Shown here: in pieces, positions 60,500 through 64,000 of the stretch
Position numbering within the stretch: position 1 is the first letter of the stretch
Layout of the letters: every line of letters starts with the position of its first letter
DNA from: Neonectria sp. B-13
Lineage: Eukaryota; Ascomycota; Sordariomycetes; Hypocreales; Nectriaceae
Assembly: GCA_002682825.1 (NCBI GenBank)
Contig: NOKP01000005.1
Span: 248,001-312,000 of the forward strand
DNA length: 64,000 bases
Reading direction: 5' to 3'
Notes under the pieces: generated by a model
What the model was told of the DNA's origin: nothing
What the model saw: the letters and a program-made list of their open reading frames with translations, nothing else
Databases searched by the model: none
Program-made: the position numbers and the translations under genes

Positions 60500-60930
60500 T
60501 GCGAATGTGATGTTTTGTTAGACAAGGTATAAGACAATTTGTTGCACAAGGATAATACGAAGAAACGTCAAGCGAGGATAGACAGGGGTGCTTAAGATGT
60601 GAAAGATACAATATAATAGTGGCCGTTGTTGTAGTTAGATATTAAAAAGCTTGCTGGTGATCTTTTATTTTTGGGAAGCAGCTGGCTTGGAAACAACGAA
60701 TGTTTCCAACTTGTCCGCATGACTGAGTTTTAGGGCCAAAATTAGATACATCTAGCCGCCCGTCTGGCCGCGTATTCGGCCTCCCATCCAAACGACCGTC
60801 TGAACGACCGCTCGAAGGACTAAGAAACCAATTGGCCAATTAGGTAGGAAATATCTTGTAGGTAACTACCAACACCAACACAAGTCATTGTCCTTATTCC
60901 TCGGGCCGCATACAGGCCGACTTCGCCACT
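60500..60930. other. Intergenic, GHKL/DUF3883 promoter side
   Basis: A 430-bp divergent gap. The stretch 60750-60815 has a GC-rich imperfect repetition of CGNCCGTCTG (about 60755 and 60790). No gene or RNA is recognised. Confidence 0.4.
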
Positions 60931-61321
60931 ATGGTCGCGTCTCAAAACGCGCTAAAAATAAGCAACGAACTTGCCCAAAGGCTCCGCGGAGGTAAGCCGG
61001 GCGCCTAATGCATCCTTCTGATCAACATTCTGATCCATTGATAGAGTGCGTACCACCAACTTATTATTGCATCCATACACATTGAGTCTCCTAGCTGCGC
61101 GATGATCTCAAGACCTCACCAACGGCCACAGCGAGGCGGTGGCTCCCTTGCGCCTCCGGTTGCATTCGGCCAGGCCGTTAAGTAAGCAACCTGAGACACG
61201 GACAACTGCAGAATCAGATTGTGGCGTAGCTCACACCAATACCAAGTCAGACGCTGCTGAAAAGGTTGCAAACCCGTTTCCCTTCATCTTTAGCCAAGTA
61301 GAAAAACAACACGGAGGTTAG
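60931..61321 (+). CDS. Possible small two-exon gene of unknown function (89 aa)
   Basis: Exon 1 (60931-60991) reads MVASQNALKISNELAQRLRG and ends at a good donor GTAAGC. If the acceptor is CTCAAG at 61112, exon 2 (61113-61321) continues in frame as LTNGHSEAVAPLRLRLHSA and ends at TAG. Other CTAG/ATAG acceptors in the 121-nt interval lead to early stops. The product is small and has an amphipathic basic N-half; no family is recognised. The codon sense of both pieces is the main support. It could be a remnant of a longer gene. Confidence 0.3.
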
Positions 61322-61341
61322 TCGGAGGCCGCCCTGCCCGC

Positions 61342-63027
61342 TCAACTCATATCCAGGGTCTGATTAGAACTAGTATCGCAAAATAACCCTGGAACTAGAA
61401 GCTGATCAATATCGGCGTACTGCAAGCTGGATAGATCCCCTGTCAGATTGTCCAGCCACATGATATTCTCCATTTGCTCTACTGAGTAGTCGTTGTTCGC
61501 CTCGTGAAGCCGGACCATCGGGTATAGCTTTAGTATGTCACCCAAGTCCGATGCGCACTTCTCCTTCCACCGTTGATGCAACAGAATGAGCAGAGACGCC
61601 GTTTTCAGCGCCTCCTGGGTCGCGTCGGTAGCATAGACTGCGGCAACGTTGCTGAGACATTGCATGGCGCCTCTTAGCTGGGACGTTGTCGAAGAGGCAT
61701 CTATAGCAAGCAACACGCAGACAATCTGGAGTGGCACGTTGGCCATGTGATGCCACGGAGCGCGGGCATCCAGGATTGCCTGGGCCGCCTGGATGCCCTT
61801 GGACGTGAGCGAGAGCATCTGATCGAGCATGGTTCCTGTCAAGGAAGCATTCATCGATTGCAGCCGACGACACAGGCAGAGTGCCAGATTACACTGGGCC
61901 ATGGTCGATGGTGGGCTGGAATGGACGCGATTCAACACGGCGGATAGGGCGCTCTCCAGCTCGGAAATGTTGGGCGCCTTTTCGGGGTCAAGTGCGGCAG
62001 AGTACGGTAGGAGTTCCATCAACTCGACAGTTTGATCCCCAGGTCGCGCAGAGGGCATTATCACAGTGGCGTTGCACAGCGCCACTCTCGAGCGGCCCAT
62101 GTCGAACGACATCCAGATGTTGAGATGCTGCGCGACGGCCACCAGCCTCCGCCGAAGTTCTGAATCAACGTCTTCTGCCGACGGAAGGACTGATCCGCTC
62201 GATGGCTCACAATGCAACCCAGCTGCCTCAACCATGTGCATAAGAATGCAACTAGCCATCCATGCCATGTGATGGGTCGCCGCCACTCTCAAGTAAACTA
62301 CTCGCAGCACCCAGGCCGTGATGCTGGGGACGGTCGGAATATCAGATATGGCTTTCTCAAGAATAGTCCGTGCCGTCTCGACTAAGTCAAGCTCGACTTC
62401 CACCGGCTGTACTTCCGAGTATAAATACCCAAGTGCTGCGATTCCACATAGGACAGCATCTTGTGGCGGCCCGTTACTCACGCCGGCCCACCCATCTCTG
62501 ATCTCGCGTTCGACCTCTTGGCGGTCGACGAAGCCGTAGGTAGGGTCCACTTGTTGGAAGTAAATGGTTGCCAGACGTTGCATCTCGATTTGAGACAACA
62601 TATCCGTAATAGGTCGACACGCCGGGGTGTGCTCCGTTTTTCGTGCCCCGAGGAAGGCATTCCAAGAGAAGGTATGCATCCGGGGGGCATTCTTGGGATC
62701 GAGTCTTAGGGCCAGTCTCCTTAGAAATGCAGGTGCAGAGTTGGCTTCCAAAGAGCGAATGTGGTTGTGCGAAGTCGCTGCTGGCGTTTCGATTTCGCTT
62801 CGCGGAGGCTGTGGACTTGACTGTGCTTGTGTTTGTGGAGAACAATCTGGATCTGAATCTCGCTCGGAATGTTTTCTCTTCTTGCTGCTCAAGGATTCCT
62901 GGTAGGTGCAGTCGTATTCGAATCGGACACACGTGCTGCACGGCTGAGCGCCGTCACACTTGCGCTTCAGTCCTCGACACGACACACATGCGAGCTTCGA
63001 ACGTTGGCGGCCCTGCAAAGCGGACAT
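61342..63027 (-). CDS. Zn(II)2Cys6 transcription regulator with fungal-specific middle homology region
   Basis: A nuclear DNA-binding regulator of 561 aa, single exon. ATG 63027 (MSALQGRQRSK) is chosen because the frame upstream has no ATG. The binuclear cluster is C14-x2-C-x6-C-x5-C-x2-C-x6-C (ACVSC, RKCDGAQPC, STC, YDC), with the basic GLKRKC loop. It is followed by a Ser/Gln/Pro-rich, Lys/Arg-bearing linker and an all-helical regulatory region with RLATIYFQQVDPTYGFVDR and MHMVEAAGLHC. It is divergent from a transporter gene with a regular CGG array in the shared promoter. Control of that transporter and of itself is therefore more likely than control of the NRPS 9 kb away (inference). Confidence 0.88.
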   Translation of the reverse strand: MSALQGRQRSKLACVSCRGLKRKCDGAQPCSTCVRFEYDCTYQESLSSKKRKHSERDSDPDCSPQTQAQSSPQPPRSEIETPAATSHNHIRSLEANSAPAFLRRLALRLDPKNAPRMHTFSWNAFLGARKTEHTPACRPITDMLSQIEMQRLATIYFQQVDPTYGFVDRQEVEREIRDGWAGVSNGPPQDAVLCGIAALGYLYSEVQPVEVELDLVETARTILEKAISDIPTVPSITAWVLRVVYLRVAATHHMAWMASCILMHMVEAAGLHCEPSSGSVLPSAEDVDSELRRRLVAVAQHLNIWMSFDMGRSRVALCNATVIMPSARPGDQTVELMELLPYSAALDPEKAPNISELESALSAVLNRVHSSPPSTMAQCNLALCLCRRLQSMNASLTGTMLDQMLSLTSKGIQAAQAILDARAPWHHMANVPLQIVCVLLAIDASSTTSQLRGAMQCLSNVAAVYATDATQEALKTASLLILLHQRWKEKCASDLGDILKLYPMVRLHEANNDYSVEQMENIMWLDNLTGDLSSLQYADIDQLLVPGLFCDTSSNQTLDMS

Positions 63028-63454
63028 GACATCAGGGTGCCGTATTAATAAGACAGTTCTTCGGGCGGGTCCCCTTTCAAGCAGTTGCTCGATTTCACCC
63101 AATTAGAAGGCGGAAAGGTGACAGTTGAAGGCAAAGGAGGTTTCATGGATGATATCCCGGGGTAGCGGATGAGCCTTTTCGACAGTTGACGGCAGTTCAG
63201 GTGGCACGTGTTCGGCAATGACGGGAATCTCGGGAATCACGGCTATAACGGTAAGGACGGGAATAGCGGCAACAGCGGGAGCGAGCGTCCAAGCTAATTA
63301 ACAATGACGACGAGGATTTGCTCAATCATATAAAAACCAAAGACCCTGATTTACACTTGGTTGCTGCTCTCACCATTAAGACGCCACCTTTGTTATTCAA
63401 CATCGAAAAGAACTTTATGTTTTCGCTGCCCTTACAACACAAACACCCCTCCTC
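63028..63454. promoter_or_regulatory. Divergent promoter with CGG array
   Basis: 427 bp between the Zn2Cys6 regulator and the MCT-type transporter. It has the 9-bp CGG array (63213-63284) and a TATAAAAA box (63329-63336), 120 bp before the transporter ATG. No other gene is visible. Confidence 0.6.
63213..63284. repeat. Eight-copy 9-bp tandem repeat, each unit starting CGG
   Basis: CGG begins at 63213, 63222, 63231, 63240, 63249, 63258, 63267 and 63276, exactly 9 bp apart. Unit consensus is close to CGGGAATNA (CGGCAATGA, CGGGAATCT, CGGGAATCA, CGGCTATAA, CGGTAAGGA, CGGGAATAG, CGGCAACAG, CGGGAGCGA). CGG triplets are the classic half-sites of Zn2Cys6 regulators, and one such gene starts 186 bp away. 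An additional CGG at 63190 is off the register. Confidence 0.8.
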
Positions 63455-64000
63455 ATGTGGCACACAAAGAACAAAAAAGAAGATGACAGCCTCTCAACAG
63501 ATCTCGAACAGCCCATGCAAAACGACCCAGAGTCCTCCGATGGTATCTCTCAACCCAATCCCCCTCCTGATGGTGGCTTAACGGCATGGGTGCAAGTTCT
63601 GCTCACACACATCGTTTTCTTCAATACCTGGGGCTTCGCAAATGGCTACGGCGTCTTCCAGCAATATTACTCCCAAACCCTGGGTCAGTCTGAATCATCC
63701 ATCTCGTGGATCGGGAGCGTCCAGATCTTCCTGCTCTTTTCGCTGGGCGTTGGTGCTGGCCGCATCACCGACGGTGGCCATTTTCGCATCACGTTTGCCT
63801 GCGGTGTGTTTCTGCAGGTGTTTGGGCTCTTCATGACGTCCTTGTGCAAGACGTACTGGCAGATCTTCCTTGCGCAGGCTGTCTGCCTGGGCATTGGCAA
63901 CGGCTGCACTTTCGTTCCGGCCCTCACGATTTTGTCCCAGTACTTCAAGCGGAACAGAGCCTTTGCTGTAGGCCTTGCCGCTGCGGGTGCTGCTGTAGGA
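63455..64000 (+). CDS. MFS transporter, monocarboxylate-porter (MCT) type, 3' end outside window
   Basis: A plasma-membrane transporter of the fungal MCT-like branch of the major facilitator superfamily, with 182 codons visible and open at the window edge. ATG 63455 opens a polar tail of about 45 residues (many Asp, Gln, Pro). Then comes the family hallmark PDGGLTAWVQVL at the first helix, followed by FFNTWGFANGYGVFQQYY, WIGSVQIFLLF, a GRITDGG loop and LGIGNGCTFVPALTILSQYF. TATAAAAA lies 120 bp upstream. It shares a promoter with the Zn2Cys6 regulator. The substrate (a carboxylate or a small metabolite) cannot be told. Confidence 0.88.
   Translation, partial: MWHTKNKKEDDSLSTDLEQPMQNDPESSDGISQPNPPPDGGLTAWVQVLLTHIVFFNTWGFANGYGVFQQYYSQTLGQSESSISWIGSVQIFLLFSLGVGAGRITDGGHFRITFACGVFLQVFGLFMTSLCKTYWQIFLAQAVCLGIGNGCTFVPALTILSQYFKRNRAFAVGLAAAGAAVG

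Noticed and set aside
63190..63300. Collagen-like Gly-x-x protein encoded by the 9-bp array
   Set aside because: The frame has no ATG and is closed by TGA at 63187-63189 and by TAA just after the array; a promoter repeat is the simpler reading.
1..64000. CRISPR array, tRNA/rRNA genes, terminal inverted repeats of a transposon
   Set aside because: None seen on reading both strands. The tandem repeats found are short promoter arrays, and the large internal similarity is due to NRPS modules.

Overview
This looks like filamentous ascomycete (Pezizomycotina) DNA. Its genes are split by short introns of 45-121 nt with GTRNGT donors, CTAAC-like branch sites and YAG acceptors. It carries typical fungal families: a Zn2Cys6 regulator, MFS and ABCC transporters, a NACHT-WD40 NLR, a family 9 pectate lyase and a very large non-ribosomal peptide synthetase (NRPS). 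The species cannot be named from the sequence.

Layout, left to right: a DHA1-type MFS transporter (106-1858, -); a CorA-like two-TM protein whose exon junction looks broken (3630-5161, -); a RelA/SpoT-NACHT-WD40 NLR with two compensating frameshifts (6157-10689, +); a full ABCC exporter (12069-16694, -); a stand-alone acyltransferase that is the AT part of a fungal FAS beta subunit (17254-19002, -); a divergent promoter with 14-bp direct repeats; the NRPS (19704-52479, +, four exons); a secreted PL9 pectate lyase (54295-55528, +); a GHKL-ATPase/DUF3883 'NO VEIN'-like protein (55699-60499, -); a possible 89-aa gene (60931-61321, +); a Zn2Cys6 regulator (61342-63027, -); and the start of an MCT-type MFS transporter (63455 to the edge, +). 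The last two are separated by an eight-copy, 9-bp CGG array.

The centrepiece is the exporter, acyltransferase and NRPS cluster. The NRPS encodes about 10,850 residues and reads T-[CAT-CATE]x4: eight adenylating modules with an epimerase in every second one. This predicts an acylated octapeptide with strictly alternating configuration (D at 2, 4, 6 and 8). The N-terminal T domain is preceded by a fossil of an adenylation-domain tail, and the divergent FAS-beta-type AT is the natural candidate to load it with an acyl chain. All three introns lie in phase 0 at the same C/A boundary and delimit the cassette A-T-C-A-T-E-C. The protein ends right after the last E domain, with no release domain.

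The NRPS frame is otherwise open but carries one in-frame TAG (27555-27557) where the three sister E domains have Trp. It may be a nonsense mutation (in RIP-type CpA context on the other strand), a sequencing error, or a site for A-to-I mRNA editing (UAG to UGG), which is known from fungal sexual stages. Only RNA data can tell. The NLR and the CorA-like gene also carry lesions, so there may be local decay outside the cluster.
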